Source of the DNA: Streptococcus suis | GTDB lineage: Bacteria > Bacillota > Bacilli > Lactobacillales > Streptococcaceae | Direction: 5' to 3' | Assembly: GCF_002960625.1 (NCBI RefSeq) | Contig: NZ_POJH01000034.1 | Location: forward strand, 1-64,000 | DNA: 64,000 nt | Shown: positions 44,394-53,983 of the stretch, one piece after another | Position numbering within the stretch: the first letter of the stretch is position 1 | Layout of the letters: every line of letters begins with the position of its first letter | Translations under genes and position numbers: made by a program | Notes under the pieces: model-generated | Database searches by the model: none | The model's input: only the letters and a program-made list of their open reading frames with translations | Told to the model about the DNA's origin: nothing

Positions 44394-45662
44394 CTAAGCT
44401 TGAACTACTTGGTTATTTGATTTACGACCTGTAAGAATAGTATAGCTTACTAGTCCCACAGAAAGCAAGAGGAAGATGAGGGAAATATTTGTCGCAGAAA
44501 GCACCGTCACCATAAGGGCAACCAAGGCTTGACCACCTACCATACCGATTTGACAGAAAGAATCAATCCCACTACCAACTGTCGCCAATTTATCTTCTGG
44601 CAATTCATTCATAACCAGAGCACTCATTTTTGGATTGAAAATTCCCAAAGTAACTGCCGTTACAAAGATCACTGCAAGTACCACATAGATGTTGTGAAGA
44701 AAGAAACCTGAGAAAAGTAAAACAGGCATCAATGTAGAGAACTTGAGGAGGTTTATTAGACTGACATTTTTAAAGAATGCCATACCCAGACTAGAGCCCA
44801 AAATGCTACCGACTGAGAAGAGAATAGAAACCAAAGCAACGGTTGTTCCTGCATTGACAATCACAAAGTCTGAGAACTCCTTCATATTTAGAATAACTAA
44901 TGGTGAAAGTGCGGTAAAAATGGCATTCAGGCTGGCAATAGTAATAATTGACGCTTTGAGAACAGGAATATTCTGCACGGCTTGGTAGGAATCTTTGATA
45001 CTCTGTCCAATTCCTTTGACAATACCAGCTTCAGTTTCCACTTGCTCAGCTTGCTGGATAGGATTTTCCTTCAGTAGCTTGGCAAGAGCTGGACGGAGGG
45101 TTGCCATGATGGCAAGACTGACCAAGAAGGTTCCTGCATTGAAGAAGGCGAGATTCTGGTAAGACATAAAGCCGATGAGAATGGCACCGCTAGCTTGGAA
45201 GGCGATTTGCAGAAGTGATCTCACTGTCATCTTGAAGGCCATTGCGCTTTCGCGGTCTTCCGCTGCCACAACCCGCAAGCTGACTGGTATATAAAGGCCA
45301 TTTTCGTATTGACCAGCCAAATCTGATAGGAAATTGATGACGCAGACCACCGCTACAACCCAGAGGGCTGGTACAAATCCCATCAAGAAGCCAACAAAGG
45401 CATAGAGAACGACACGAACCAGCAGGGTTGCAAGAATGGTATCCAATTTGTTTCTGGTCTTGTCTGCCCAAATCCCGATAAAGAGGCCAGCCAAAATCGG
45501 CAAGGTTTCAGATGCGGTAATCATAGCCAAGGCAAACTTGGTATCTGGAAGTAGCAAGACATAGTTCATCAGGGCTAGATAGTAAAGTGTGTCACCAAAG
45601 TTGGAAATCAAATCTGCTACAAAGCTGGATAGAAATAATTTATTGTTGACTAGTTTTTTCAT
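44394..45662 (-). CDS. Major facilitator superfamily transporter
   Basis: 422 residues with 12 predicted membrane helices (for example FLSSFVADLISNFGDTLYYL in helix 1, and LAGLFIGIWADKTRNKLDTI with the loop 2-3 motif GxxxDRxxRR-like). It resembles MFS drug exporters of the MefA/YfmO type, but no substrate can be assigned. The start at 45,662 has AAGGAG 6 bases upstream; the ATG two codons earlier is too close to the RBS. Its regulator gene follows. A short inverted repeat in its promoter region is a candidate operator. Confidence 0.85.
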   Translation of the reverse strand: MKKLVNNKLFLSSFVADLISNFGDTLYYLALMNYVLLLPDTKFALAMITASETLPILAGLFIGIWADKTRNKLDTILATLLVRVVLYAFVGFLMGFVPALWVVAVVCVINFLSDLAGQYENGLYIPVSLRVVAAEDRESAMAFKMTVRSLLQIAFQASGAILIGFMSYQNLAFFNAGTFLVSLAIMATLRPALAKLLKENPIQQAEQVETEAGIVKGIGQSIKDSYQAVQNIPVLKASIITIASLNAIFTALSPLVILNMKEFSDFVIVNAGTTVALVSILFSVGSILGSSLGMAFFKNVSLINLLKFSTLMPVLLFSGFFLHNIYVVLAVIFVTAVTLGIFNPKMSALVMNELPEDKLATVGSGIDSFCQIGMVGGQALVALMVTVLSATNISLIFLLLSVGLVSYTILTGRKSNNQVVQA

Positions 45663-45686
45663 AAACATCTCCTTAAACAGATATTA

Positions 45687-45703
45687 AACATTTGCTTAAT
45701 GTT
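45687..45703 (-). promoter_or_regulatory. Candidate operator before the MFS gene
   Basis: Inverted repeat AACATT-N5-AATGTT in the leader of the MFS/ArsR operon. The rest of 45,704-45,795 is very AT-rich with A/T runs and nothing else clear. Confidence 0.45.
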
Positions 45704-45799
45704 ATTTTACAATTTATTTTAATAAAGTCAATACTTAATTTTATAAAAATTAAATATTTTTTAAACGATTATTTAATTTTTATTCTATCTGGCTTTTTC

Positions 45800-45828
45800 T
45801 TGACAAGATAAGCACAGTTTGTTATAGT
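45800..45828 (+). promoter_or_regulatory. Promoter of the DUF1846 gene
   Basis: Consensus -35 TTGACA (45,800-45,805), spacer 17, -10 TATAGT (45,823-45,828). Strong sigma-A promoter. Confidence 0.85.
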
Positions 45829-45832
45829 ATTG

Positions 45833-45905
45833 TTCGGGCACCTCTTTTGAGAGGTCGGAGAAAAGGCTCCCTAGTTTTAGGGAGCTATTTTTTGTTTTTC
45901 CCGAA
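45833..45905 (+). promoter_or_regulatory. Structured leader with terminator in front of the DUF1846 gene
   Basis: Starting next to the expected transcription start, TTCGGG (45,833-45,838) can pair with CCCGAA (45,900-45,905). Enclosed are a small hairpin ACCTCTTTTGAGAGGT and a strong intrinsic terminator, GCTCCCTA-GTTTT-TAGGGAGC followed by TATTTTTTGTTTTT. It therefore looks like an attenuator. I do not recognise it as a named riboswitch class. Confidence 0.65.
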
Positions 45906-45934
45906 GTTTAGTACATCATCGGAGGACTTATTGG

Positions 45935-47422
45935 ATGAAAAAAATCGCATTTGATTCAACTAAATACTTGAATTTGCAACGTGATCACATTTTAGAGCGT
46001 ATTGCCCAATTTGAAGGCAAGCTCTATATGGAATTTGGTGGAAAAATGTTGGAAGATTTCCACGCAGCCCGTGTTTTACCTGGCTATGAACCAGATAATA
46101 AAATCAAACTCCTCCAAGAGTTAAAAGACCAAGTAGAGATTGTCATCGCCATCAATGCCAGCAATATCGAACATTCTAAGGCACGCGGCGACCTAGGCAT
46201 TTCTTACGACCAAGAAGTCTTCCGCTTGATTGATACATTTAATGATATTGATATTTATGTTGGTTCTGTGGTCATTACCCAGTACCGCAATCAACCAGCA
46301 GCAGATGCCTTCCGCAAGCAGTTGGAAAAACACGGCATCAAATCCTATCTCCACTACCCAATCAAGGGCTATCCTTCTGATATTGACCACATCATTTCAC
46401 CTGAAGGTATGGGTAAAAACGACTACATTGAAACCAGTCGCAATCTGGTTGTCGTCACAGCACCTGGACCTGGTTCAGGTAAATTGGCGACCTGTATCTC
46501 CCAGCTCTACCATGACCAGTTAAATGGGGTAACTTCTGGCTATGCCAAGTTTGAAACCTTCCCAGTTTGGAACTTGCCACTCCACCACCCAGTAAACTTG
46601 GCTTATGAAGCAGCTACCGCAGACCTGGACGACCTCAACATGATTGACCCCTTCCACCTTCAAACTTATGGAAAAACTGCGGTCAACTACAACCGTGACA
46701 TCGAGGTCTTCCCTGTCCTCAACCGTACCTTTGAACGCATTTTGAGTAAATCCCCCTATGCTTCACCAACTGACATGGGGGTCAACATGGTGGGCTATTC
46801 CATCGTGGATGAAGAAGCTGCTATCGAGGCTTCCAAGCAGGAAATCATCCGCCGCTACTATCAGACACTCGTTGATTTCAAAGCGGAGCGGGTGAGCGAG
46901 CAAGCAGTTAAAAAGATTGAGCTCCTTATGAACGAGGTCGGCGTGACACCTGCTGACCGTAAGGTTGTTGTCGCTGCGCGCGAAAAAGCAGAGCTGACTT
47001 CCAGCCCTGCCCTTGCTATTCAGTTGCCAAATGGTGAGATTGTCACAGGTAAGACCTCTGACCTCCTCAAACCAACTGCAACAGCCCTTCTCAATGCCAT
47101 CAAGCAAATTGCTAACATCGATGATGAAACACTTCTCATCGAACCAAACTACATCCGCCCAATTCAAGAATTGAAGGCAGATTATCTGGATAAAAACAAT
47201 ACTCGTTTGGATGCCAGTGAAATCCTAAACGCCCTTGCCATCACTGCACAAGATAGCCCTCTTGCTACACAAGCTATGAAAGAATTGGGCAAATTAAACG
47301 GTAGCGAAGCCCACTCGACAGTTATCCTATCTGACGAAGACAAGAGCGTCCTTCGTAAATTAGGCATCAATTTAACCTTTGATCCTATCTATCAGCACAA
47401 TAAGTTTTATCAGAAGAACTAA
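45935..47422 (+). CDS. DUF1846-family protein
   Basis: 495 residues, cytoplasmic. It begins [20 protein letters not shown] and contains [19 protein letters not shown], a P-loop-like glycine-rich segment, and [20 protein letters not shown] near the C-terminus. The family is widespread in streptococci and clostridia and has crystal structures, but no settled function. The RBS is CGGAGGA. A strong promoter and attenuator-like leader precede it and a terminator follows, so it is a regulated single gene. Confidence 0.9.
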   Translation: MKKIAFDSTKYLNLQRDHILERIAQFEGKLYMEFGGKMLEDFHAARVLPGYEPDNKIKLLQELKDQVEIVIAINASNIEHSKARGDLGISYDQEVFRLIDTFNDIDIYVGSVVITQYRNQPAADAFRKQLEKHGIKSYLHYPIKGYPSDIDHIISPEGMGKNDYIETSRNLVVVTAPGPGSGKLATCISQLYHDQLNGVTSGYAKFETFPVWNLPLHHPVNLAYEAATADLDDLNMIDPFHLQTYGKTAVNYNRDIEVFPVLNRTFERILSKSPYASPTDMGVNMVGYSIVDEEAAIEASKQEIIRRYYQTLVDFKAERVSEQAVKKIELLMNEVGVTPADRKVVVAAREKAELTSSPALAIQLPNGEIVTGKTSDLLKPTATALLNAIKQIANIDDETLLIEPNYIRPIQELKADYLDKNNTRLDASEILNALAITAQDSPLATQAMKELGKLNGSEAHSTVILSDEDKSVLRKLGINLTFDPIYQHNKFYQKN

Positions 47423-47426
47423 AGAC

Positions 47427-47458
47427 TAAAATAGACTTGCCGGGGCAAGTCTATTTTT
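47427..47458 (+). terminator. Terminator of the DUF1846 gene
   Basis: Stem ATAGACTTGC/GCAAGTCTAT with a CGGG loop (47,431-47,454) and following T's. Confidence 0.88.
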
Positions 47459-47463
47459 GTTAT

Positions 47464-47497
47464 AGAAAAAACAAGGATATTTCTAGCCTTGTTTTTC
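47464..47497 (-). terminator. ptsHI terminator
   Basis: Stem AAAAACAAGG/CCTTGTTTTT (47,467-47,476 and 47,487-47,496), with a T-run on the minus strand after ptsI. Confidence 0.82.
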
Positions 47498-47508
47498 CAT
47501 TTTATCTA

Positions 47509-49242
47509 TTAGTTGAAATCAACATACTCTTTTTGGAGTTCAAGAACTTCTTCAGCCGTTGCACATTCTGTCAAGGCACGGTGAGCATATTCTTCCATCT
47601 TAGCTGTGTCAAGTGTCTTCATGAGGCTACGTGTACGAAGTACAGATGTTGCGCTCATAGAGAACTCATCCAAGCCCATTCCGACAAGAAGTGGAACAGC
47701 TTGTTGGTCACCAGCCATCTCACCACACATGCCAGCCCATTTGCCTTCTGCGTGTGCAGCCTTGATAACGTTGTTGATCAAGCGAAGAATAGATGGGTTG
47801 TAAGGTTGGTAGAGGTATGAAACTTGTTCGTTCATACGGTCTGCTGCCATTGTGTACTGGATAAGGTCGTTTGTACCAATTGAGAAGAAGTCAACTTCTT
47901 TAGCAAATTGGTCAGCGATCATTGCTGCTGCAGGGATTTCAATCATGATACCCACTTGGATATCATCTGCAACTGCAACACCTTCAGCCAACAAGTTCGC
48001 TTTTTCTTCTTCAAGGATTGCTTTTGCTGCACGGAATTCTGTCAACAAGGCAACCATCGGGAACATGATACGAAGTTTACCATGTACTGATGAACGAAGA
48101 AGGGCACGCAACTGCGTACGGAACATTTGGTTACCAGTCTCAGAGATAGAGATACGAAGGGCACGGAAACCAAGGAATGGGTTCATTTCGTGTGGAAGGT
48201 CGAAGTAAGGAAGCTCCTTATCACCACCAATATCCATTGTACGAACCACAACTGGCTTACCATTCATACCTTCAAGAACAGCCTTATAAGCTTCGTATTG
48301 CTCATCTTCTGTTGGGAAGTCTTGTGAGTCCATGTACAAGAATTCTGTACGGTAAAGACCAACTGCTTCAGCACCATTATCGTTTACACCTTCAACGTCT
48401 TTTGGTGTACCGATGTTAGCTGCCAATTCAAAGTGTTTGCCGTCAGCTGTCACTGTTTGAGCATCTTTCAAGAGTGCCCACTCAGCTTTTTGTTTAGCAT
48501 AGGCTTCACCAGCCGCTTTAAATGTTGCAATCACTTCTTCAGATGGGTTGATAACAACTTCACCTGTGATACCGTTAACAGCGAGGACATCACCATCTTT
48601 AACGATTTCTGTAATGTTATTTGTACCTAATACAGCAGCAATCTCAAGTGTACGAGCCATGATAGCAGAATGGCTTGTACGTCCGCCGATGTTGGTTACA
48701 AAAGCTTTTACAAATTGCTTGTTCAACTGGGCTGTATCTGAAGGTGTCAAGTCGTGTGCGATAACGATAGACTCTTCATCGATTGTCGCTGGGTTTGGCA
48801 AACGAACACCAAGCAAGTGAGCTAAGACACGTTTGGCAACGTCGCGGATATCTGCTGCACGCTCTTGCATGTATGGGTTATCTTCCATACCTTCAAAGAT
48901 AGCGATGAACATATCCGTTACTTCTTTCAAACCTGTTTCAGCATTTGTTTTCTTAGCACGGATGGTTTCCTTAATCTGACCAATCATTTCTGGGTCGGCA
49001 AGAACCATCAAGTGTGCATCAAATACAGCTGCGGCTTCTTCACCAAGGCTAGCTACTGCGTTCTCACGAATAACAGAAAGCTCGTTTTGAGAGGCTGCAA
49101 GAGCAGCATCCAAACGAGCCTCTTCTGCATTTGTATCTTCAACTGTAACAGTTTCGAAGGACAAATCTGGTTGAACGAGTAGATATGCCTTAGCAACGGC
49201 AACACCATCAGATGCTGCAATTCCTTTAAGCATTTCTGTCAT
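47509..49242 (-). CDS. ptsI: PTS enzyme I (phosphoenolpyruvate-protein phosphotransferase)
   Basis: 577 residues: [20 protein letters not shown] with the phospho-His (near 190), [40 protein letters not shown] and [14 protein letters not shown] with the catalytic Cys near 502. It takes phosphate from PEP and passes it to HPr, starting sugar uptake. The start at 49,242 ([17 protein letters not shown]) lies 4 bases after the ptsH stop; upstream in-frame ATGs fall within ptsH and are rejected. Confidence 0.97.
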   Translation of the reverse strand: MTEMLKGIAASDGVAVAKAYLLVQPDLSFETVTVEDTNAEEARLDAALAASQNELSVIRENAVASLGEEAAAVFDAHLMVLADPEMIGQIKETIRAKKTNAETGLKEVTDMFIAIFEGMEDNPYMQERAADIRDVAKRVLAHLLGVRLPNPATIDEESIVIAHDLTPSDTAQLNKQFVKAFVTNIGGRTSHSAIMARTLEIAAVLGTNNITEIVKDGDVLAVNGITGEVVINPSEEVIATFKAAGEAYAKQKAEWALLKDAQTVTADGKHFELAANIGTPKDVEGVNDNGAEAVGLYRTEFLYMDSQDFPTEDEQYEAYKAVLEGMNGKPVVVRTMDIGGDKELPYFDLPHEMNPFLGFRALRISISETGNQMFRTQLRALLRSSVHGKLRIMFPMVALLTEFRAAKAILEEEKANLLAEGVAVADDIQVGIMIEIPAAAMIADQFAKEVDFFSIGTNDLIQYTMAADRMNEQVSYLYQPYNPSILRLINNVIKAAHAEGKWAGMCGEMAGDQQAVPLLVGMGLDEFSMSATSVLRTRSLMKTLDTAKMEEYAHRALTECATAEEVLELQKEYVDFN

Positions 49243-49246
49243 CTTC

Positions 49247-49510
49247 TTACGCCAATCCTTCTTTTTCCATTGTTTCAGTGATAGCTGCGATTGCATCGTC
49301 AGCATCAGCACCTTCAGCAGAGATTGTTACGTCAGCGCCTTGACCAACACCAAGACTCATAACACCCATGATAGATTTAAGGTTAACTGATTTTTCTTTG
49401 TAGTTCAACGTGATGTCTGAAGCGAATTTGCTAGCAGTTTGAACAAGCAAAGTTGCTGGACGTGCGTGGATACCTGTTTCTGCCACGATGTGGAAGTCTT
49501 TTGAAGCCAT
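49247..49510 (-). CDS. ptsH: PTS phosphocarrier HPr
   Basis: 87 residues: [20 protein letters not shown] with the phospho-accepting His15, and [19 protein letters not shown] with regulatory Ser46. Phosphoryl carrier of the sugar PTS; in its Ser46-phosphorylated form it is the CcpA co-repressor, so it links to the cre sites at glgP. RBS AAGGAGAA. First gene of ptsHI. Confidence 0.98.
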   Translation of the reverse strand: MASKDFHIVAETGIHARPATLLVQTASKFASDITLNYKEKSVNLKSIMGVMSLGVGQGADVTISAEGADADDAIAAITETMEKEGLA

Positions 49511-49572
49511 AGTTGGATTCTCCTTTATTTTTACAAAATTTTGAGTTACTTTTGATAACCCTTACAAACAGC

Positions 49573-49601
49573 ATTATATCATTTTTTGAAATCATTTTCA
49601 A
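49573..49601 (-). promoter_or_regulatory. ptsHI promoter
   Basis: Minus strand: -35 TTGAAA (49,596-49,601), 17-bp spacer, -10 TATAAT (49,573-49,578); about 60 bases upstream of ptsH. Confidence 0.8.
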
Positions 49602-49699
49602 GAATTTTTTGCGTTTCTTTCAGTAAAACTGTTTTTTATTTGAGGTCAATCATGCTGAAAACACCTTGAAAACTTGGTCTCAAAGGATTTCCAGTACTT

Positions 49700-49794
49700 A
49701 CACAAGATGTAGTGTTTGTTCGGTTTTTGCCGTACTATATTTTGTGATAGTTATAGACTTCCTTCTTGACTTTGACCCCAAAATCTTGTATGCT
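49700..49794 (+). promoter_or_regulatory. nrdHEF promoter with two NrdR-box-like sites
   Basis: -35 TTGACT (49,766-49,771), 17-bp spacer, -10 TATGCT (49,789-49,794). Upstream, ACACAAGATGTAGTGT (49,700-49,715) and CGTACTATATTTTGTG (49,731-49,746) resemble the NrdR box (consensus ACACWATATATWGWGT), with starts 31 bp apart, i.e. the three-turn spacing usual for paired NrdR boxes. Sequence 49,602-49,699 shows nothing else clear. Confidence 0.75.
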
Positions 49795-49829
49795 AGACTG
49801 GTATATTTAGTTTATAAAGGAGAAATTGA

Positions 49830-50048
49830 ATGGTTACCATCTATTCAAAAAATAATTGTGTTCAATGTAAAATGAGTAAAAAATTTCTTGACGAGCACAA
49901 TGTAGCCTACAAAGAAATCAACCTAGACGAGCAACCTGAATTTATCGAACATGTTAAAAACCTTGGTTTCTCAGCAGCGCCAGTTATTGAAACTGAAAAT
50001 GAAGTTTTCTCTGGTTTCCAACCAACAAAATTGAAAGCCTTGGTATAA
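49830..50048 (+). CDS. nrdH: Glutaredoxin-like NrdH
   Basis: 72 residues with the CVQC redox motif at 11-14 (MVTIYSKNNCVQCKMSKKFL) and the GFSAAPVIETENEVFSGFQP thioredoxin-type cis-proline segment. It reduces the class Ib ribonucleotide reductase NrdE. RBS AAGGAG. First gene of the nrd operon; nrdI is not in the neighbourhood. Confidence 0.96.
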   Translation: MVTIYSKNNCVQCKMSKKFLDEHNVAYKEINLDEQPEFIEHVKNLGFSAAPVIETENEVFSGFQPTKLKALV

Positions 50049-50089
50049 ACTATACCAAGTTACCCCTAGTATAGAAAGAGATCGCGATT

Positions 50090-52249
50090 ATGAGTTTGAA
50101 AGAATTAGGCGATGTGTCCTACTTCCGTTTAAATAACGAAATCAACCGTCCAGTCAATGGACAAATTCCTCTCCATAAGGACCAAGAAGCTGTTAAGGCC
50201 TTCTTCAAAGAAAATGTTATCCCAAATACCAAACAATTTGATTCCATTTTGGACAAGATTGCTTTCTTATTAGAAGAAAACTATCTTGAGAAAGAATTTT
50301 TGGATCAATACAGTCCAGAATTTATCATCAAAATTGATCAATTCTTGAAAGACCAAAACTTCCGCTTCAAGTCCTTCATGGCTGCCTACAAGTTCTACAA
50401 TCAGTATGCCCTTAAAACAAACGACGGTGCCTACTATTTGGAGAGCATGGAAGACCGTGTTCTCTTCAACGCCTTGTATTTTGCAGAAGGAAATGAAGAG
50501 TTAGCCTTGAACTTGGCTAACGAAATGATTCATTTGCGTTACCAGCCTGCTACTCCTTCTTTCCTCAACGCAGGTCGTGCCCGTCGTGGTGAGTTGGTAT
50601 CCTGTTTCCTCATCCAAGTCACAGACGATATGAACTCCATCGGACGTTCCATCAACTCTGCTCTGCAATTATCCCGTATCGGTGGTGGGGTTGGTATCTC
50701 TCTCAGCAACTTGCGTGAGGCAGGGGCTCCAATCAAGGGCTACGAGGGAGCTGCTTCTGGTGTCGTTCCTGTCATGAAACTTTTCGAGGACAGCTTCTCC
50801 TACTCTAACCAACTTGGCCAACGCCAAGGGGCTGGGGTTGTTTACCTAGATGTCTTCCACCCAGACATTATCGCCTTCCTTTCAACTAAGAAAGAAAATG
50901 CTGACGAGAAAGTGCGTGTGAAGACCTTGTCACTTGGAATCACTGTTCCTGATAAATTCTATGAATTGGCACGTAAAAATGAAGACATGTACCTCTTCAG
51001 CCCTTACTCAGTTGAGTTGGAATACGGTGTGCCTTACAGCTACCTTGATATTACTGAAAAATACGACGAGTTGGTAGCAAACCCACGCATTCGCAAGACA
51101 AAAATCAAGGCACGTGACTTGGAAACAGAGATTTCCAAACTCCAACAAGAGTCTGGTTATCCTTACGTCATCAACATCGACACTGCCAACCGCAGCAATC
51201 CTGTTGACGGCAAGATTATCATGTCCAACCTTTGTTCGGAAATCCTTCAGGTCCAAACACCAAGTGTTCTAAACGATTCTCAAGAATATTTGACCATGGG
51301 TACTGACGTTTCATGCAACCTCGGCTCAACTAATATCGTTAACTTAATGAAGTCACCTGATTTTGGACGTTCTGTTCGTACAATGACACGCGCTTTGACT
51401 TATGTCACAGATCATTCACACATTTCAGCTGTACCATCTATTGAAGCAGGAAACAGTCAGGCGCATTCAATCGGTCTTGGAGCTATGGGACTTCATTCTT
51501 ACTTGGCTCAGAACTTGATTGATTACGGTTCAAAAACTGCCGTAGAATTTACCAACATCTACTTCATGCTCCTCAACTACTGGACCTTGGTAGAATCAAA
51601 TAACATTGCCCGCGAACGCAAGGCAACCTTCCATAATTTTGACAAATCAAAATACGCAGACGGCACTTATTTCGATAAATACGTGACTGGTGATTACCAA
51701 CCACAATCTGACCGTGTTAAAGAACTATTTGAAGGCATTTTCATTCCAAGCGTGCAAGACTGGGCTGAACTACGTGAGAAAGTCATGGCAGATGGTCTTT
51801 ACCACCAAAACCGCCTAGCTGTTGCTCCAAACGGTTCTATCAGCTACATCAACGACGTTTCTGCTTCTATTCACCCAATCACACAACGGATTGAAGAACG
51901 TCAAGAAAAGAAAATCGGTAAAATCTACTATCCAGCAGCTGGCTTGGCAACAGAAACCATACCATTCTACAAGTCTGCCTACGATATGGATATGCGTAAG
52001 GTCATTGATGTCTACGCTGCTGCAACAGAGCACGTTGACCAAGGTTTATCCCTCACTCTTTTCCTTCGCAGTGAACTACCTAAAGCTCTTTATGAATGGA
52101 AGAAAGAGAATAAGCAAACCACACGTGACCTCTCTATCCTTCGTAACTATGCCTTCAACAAAGGTATCAAGTCTATCTACTACATCCGTACCTTTACCGA
52201 TGACGGAGAAGAAGTCGGCGCAAACCAATGTGAAAGTTGTGTGATTTGA
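50090..52249 (+). CDS. nrdE: Class Ib ribonucleotide reductase, large subunit
   Basis: 719 residues: PATPSFLNAGRARRGELVSC with the active-site Cys, SRIGGGVGISLSNLREAGAP, NLCSEILQVQTPS with the radical Cys, APNGSISYINDVSASIHPI, and the C-terminal ESCVI end with CESC replaced pattern NQCESCVI (redox cysteines for NrdH). Makes deoxynucleotides from NDPs in the cytoplasm. Intact. Its TGA overlaps the next start (TGATG). Confidence 0.97.
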   Translation: MSLKELGDVSYFRLNNEINRPVNGQIPLHKDQEAVKAFFKENVIPNTKQFDSILDKIAFLLEENYLEKEFLDQYSPEFIIKIDQFLKDQNFRFKSFMAAYKFYNQYALKTNDGAYYLESMEDRVLFNALYFAEGNEELALNLANEMIHLRYQPATPSFLNAGRARRGELVSCFLIQVTDDMNSIGRSINSALQLSRIGGGVGISLSNLREAGAPIKGYEGAASGVVPVMKLFEDSFSYSNQLGQRQGAGVVYLDVFHPDIIAFLSTKKENADEKVRVKTLSLGITVPDKFYELARKNEDMYLFSPYSVELEYGVPYSYLDITEKYDELVANPRIRKTKIKARDLETEISKLQQESGYPYVINIDTANRSNPVDGKIIMSNLCSEILQVQTPSVLNDSQEYLTMGTDVSCNLGSTNIVNLMKSPDFGRSVRTMTRALTYVTDHSHISAVPSIEAGNSQAHSIGLGAMGLHSYLAQNLIDYGSKTAVEFTNIYFMLLNYWTLVESNNIARERKATFHNFDKSKYADGTYFDKYVTGDYQPQSDRVKELFEGIFIPSVQDWAELREKVMADGLYHQNRLAVAPNGSISYINDVSASIHPITQRIEERQEKKIGKIYYPAAGLATETIPFYKSAYDMDMRKVIDVYAAATEHVDQGLSLTLFLRSELPKALYEWKKENKQTTRDLSILRNYAFNKGIKSIYYIRTFTDDGEEVGANQCESCVI

Positions 52250-52992
52250 TGAAAATATTTTTTATAATAATTGCCCTTACAACGTTATTAATAATTCCAT
52301 ATGGACTGGTGTATCAAAAAATCCGCCAAGTCTATCAAGAAATGAGACAAATACATTCTAGTTTTTATGGTTTTATTAATAGTAAGAGTGGATATAAAAA
52401 AATCCTTCTTGCAATCATCTATATTTTATTCTCTATTATAATTATTCCAACCCTAATAATATATTTTTTATACTTAATATGCTACTTAGTAATAAAAAAT
52501 GCCTCTTTACAAAATTATAGATACCTATACAAATATATCTTTTTTCCATACATACTCACTTATTTACTAACACAATTTGCATCAACATACGATAATACCT
52601 CAATTAGAATAGTGTATTTCTATTTCGAAACATTTAATAGTATTTTTGAACAAAAATTTTCGATTGAATTCGTTATCACTATCATTGTCACCTTTTTGAT
52701 TTCATTCCTACTTCAGAAGGTTTCTAAACTGTTCAATGAAACTCAAAAAAAGCTGATTGAATTTCTTAATGTTCTATTTACTTCTACAATGTTTACACTA
52801 ATAATTCTAGCTTGCTTAGGTATTTTCTATATTTTGACAGATAACGTTGCAGAAACATTAGCTTCTAATCATATCTCAACATTCGATGTATATGCTATAC
52901 TTGCAATACACTATGGAGGGTGTAATTTAGCATCAAACATTATTTATCTTTTTTGTATCAAACCATTTATAGAAAGAGGTGAAATTACTTGA
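52249..52992 (+). CDS. AT-rich polytopic membrane protein inserted between nrdE and nrdF
   Basis: 247 residues, family not recognised. Six or so membrane helices (for example KIFFIIIALTTLLIIPYGLV, LAIIYILFSIIIIPTLIIYF and LFTSTMFTLIILACLGIFYI) and a polar region with an N-terminal coiled stretch YQKIRQVYQEMRQIHSSF. It starts on the last base of nrdE (TGATG) and its stop overlaps the nrdF TTG start (TTGA), so it is translationally coupled to both. Base composition and codon use (ATA, TTA, AAT-rich) differ sharply from nrdE and nrdF, which suggests recent acquisition. nrdE and nrdF are normally adjacent or separated only by nrdI-type genes. Confidence 0.8.
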   Translation: MKIFFIIIALTTLLIIPYGLVYQKIRQVYQEMRQIHSSFYGFINSKSGYKKILLAIIYILFSIIIIPTLIIYFLYLICYLVIKNASLQNYRYLYKYIFFPYILTYLLTQFASTYDNTSIRIVYFYFETFNSIFEQKFSIEFVITIIVTFLISFLLQKVSKLFNETQKKLIEFLNVLFTSTMFTLIILACLGIFYILTDNVAETLASNHISTFDVYAILAIHYGGCNLASNIIYLFCIKPFIERGEIT

Positions 52993-53948
52993 CAACCTAC
53001 TACAAAGCCATAAACTGGAACGCCATTGAGGACGTAATCGACAAGTCAACTTGGGAAAAGTTGACCGAGCAATTCTGGCTCGATACACGTATTCCTTTAT
53101 CAAACGACTTGGATGACTGGCGGAAACTTACTGTTGAAGAAAAAGACCTGGTTGGTAAGGTCTTCGGTGGACTAACCCTCTTGGATACCCTTCAATCTGA
53201 AACAGGTGTCCAAGCTCTTCGCAATGATATTCGTACACCGCATGAAGAAGCTGTTTACAACAACATTCAATTCATGGAGTCTGTTCACGCCAAATCTTAC
53301 TCTTCTATCTTCTCAACCTTGAACACCAAGTCTGAGATTGAAGACATCTTTGAATGGACCAACAGCAACGAATACTTGCAACGCAAGGCAAAGATTATCA
53401 ACGAAATCTACGAAACAGGTACACCTCTTGAGAAGAAAGTTGCCAGCGTATTCCTAGAAACCTTCCTCTTCTACTCTGGTTTCTTTACACCACTCTACTA
53501 CCTTGGTAACAACAAGCTGGCCAACGTTGCTGAAATCATCAAGCTGATCATCCGCGACGAGTCTGTGCACGGTACCTACATCGGTTACAAGTTCCAGCTT
53601 GGTTTCAATGAATTGTCCGAGGAAGAACAAGATAAACTCCGCGACTGGATGTACGACCTTCTCTACCAACTTTACGAAAATGAAGAAGGTTACACACGCT
53701 CTCTTTATGACGCAGTCGGCTGGACCGAGGAAGTATTGACCTTCCTTCGTTACAACGCCAACAAGGCCCTCATGAACTTGGGACAAGATCCACTCTTCCC
53801 AGATTCAGCAGATGATGTCAACCCAATCATCATGAACGGTATCTCAACCGGTACATCTAACCACGACTTCTTCTCCCAAGTCGGTAACGGCTATCTTCTT
53901 GGTGAAGTGGAAGCTATGCAGGACGATGATTATCTTTACGGTTTATAA
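52989..53948 (+). CDS. nrdF: Class Ib ribonucleotide reductase, small (radical) subunit
   Basis: 319 residues: TLLDTLQSETG, YNNIQFMESVHAKSYSSIFS (metal ligands E and H), LETFLFYSGFFTPLYYLGNN and IIRDESVHGTYIGYKFQLG (E, H ligands), with the Tyr radical site. Supplies the dimanganese- or diiron-tyrosyl radical to NrdE. It begins with TTG at 52,989, preceded by GAGGTG, inside the end of the membrane gene. Terminator follows. Confidence 0.96.
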   Translation: MTTYYKAINWNAIEDVIDKSTWEKLTEQFWLDTRIPLSNDLDDWRKLTVEEKDLVGKVFGGLTLLDTLQSETGVQALRNDIRTPHEEAVYNNIQFMESVHAKSYSSIFSTLNTKSEIEDIFEWTNSNEYLQRKAKIINEIYETGTPLEKKVASVFLETFLFYSGFFTPLYYLGNNKLANVAEIIKLIIRDESVHGTYIGYKFQLGFNELSEEEQDKLRDWMYDLLYQLYENEEGYTRSLYDAVGWTEEVLTFLRYNANKALMNLGQDPLFPDSADDVNPIIMNGISTGTSNHDFFSQVGNGYLLGEVEAMQDDDYLYGL

Positions 53949-53950
53949 TC

Positions 53951-53983
53951 AAAAAAGCAGTTCAATCCGAGCTGCTTTTTTTT
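53951..53983. terminator. Terminator between nrdF and the membrane island
   Basis: Stem AAAAAAGCAG/CTGCTTTTTT (53,951-53,960 and 53,972-53,981), 11-base loop, T/A runs on both sides; it works for both convergent units. Confidence 0.8.

Noticed and set aside
45833..45905. Known riboswitch (fluoride, preQ1, guanidine) before the DUF1846 gene
   Set aside because: None of the conserved sequences I remember for those classes is present.
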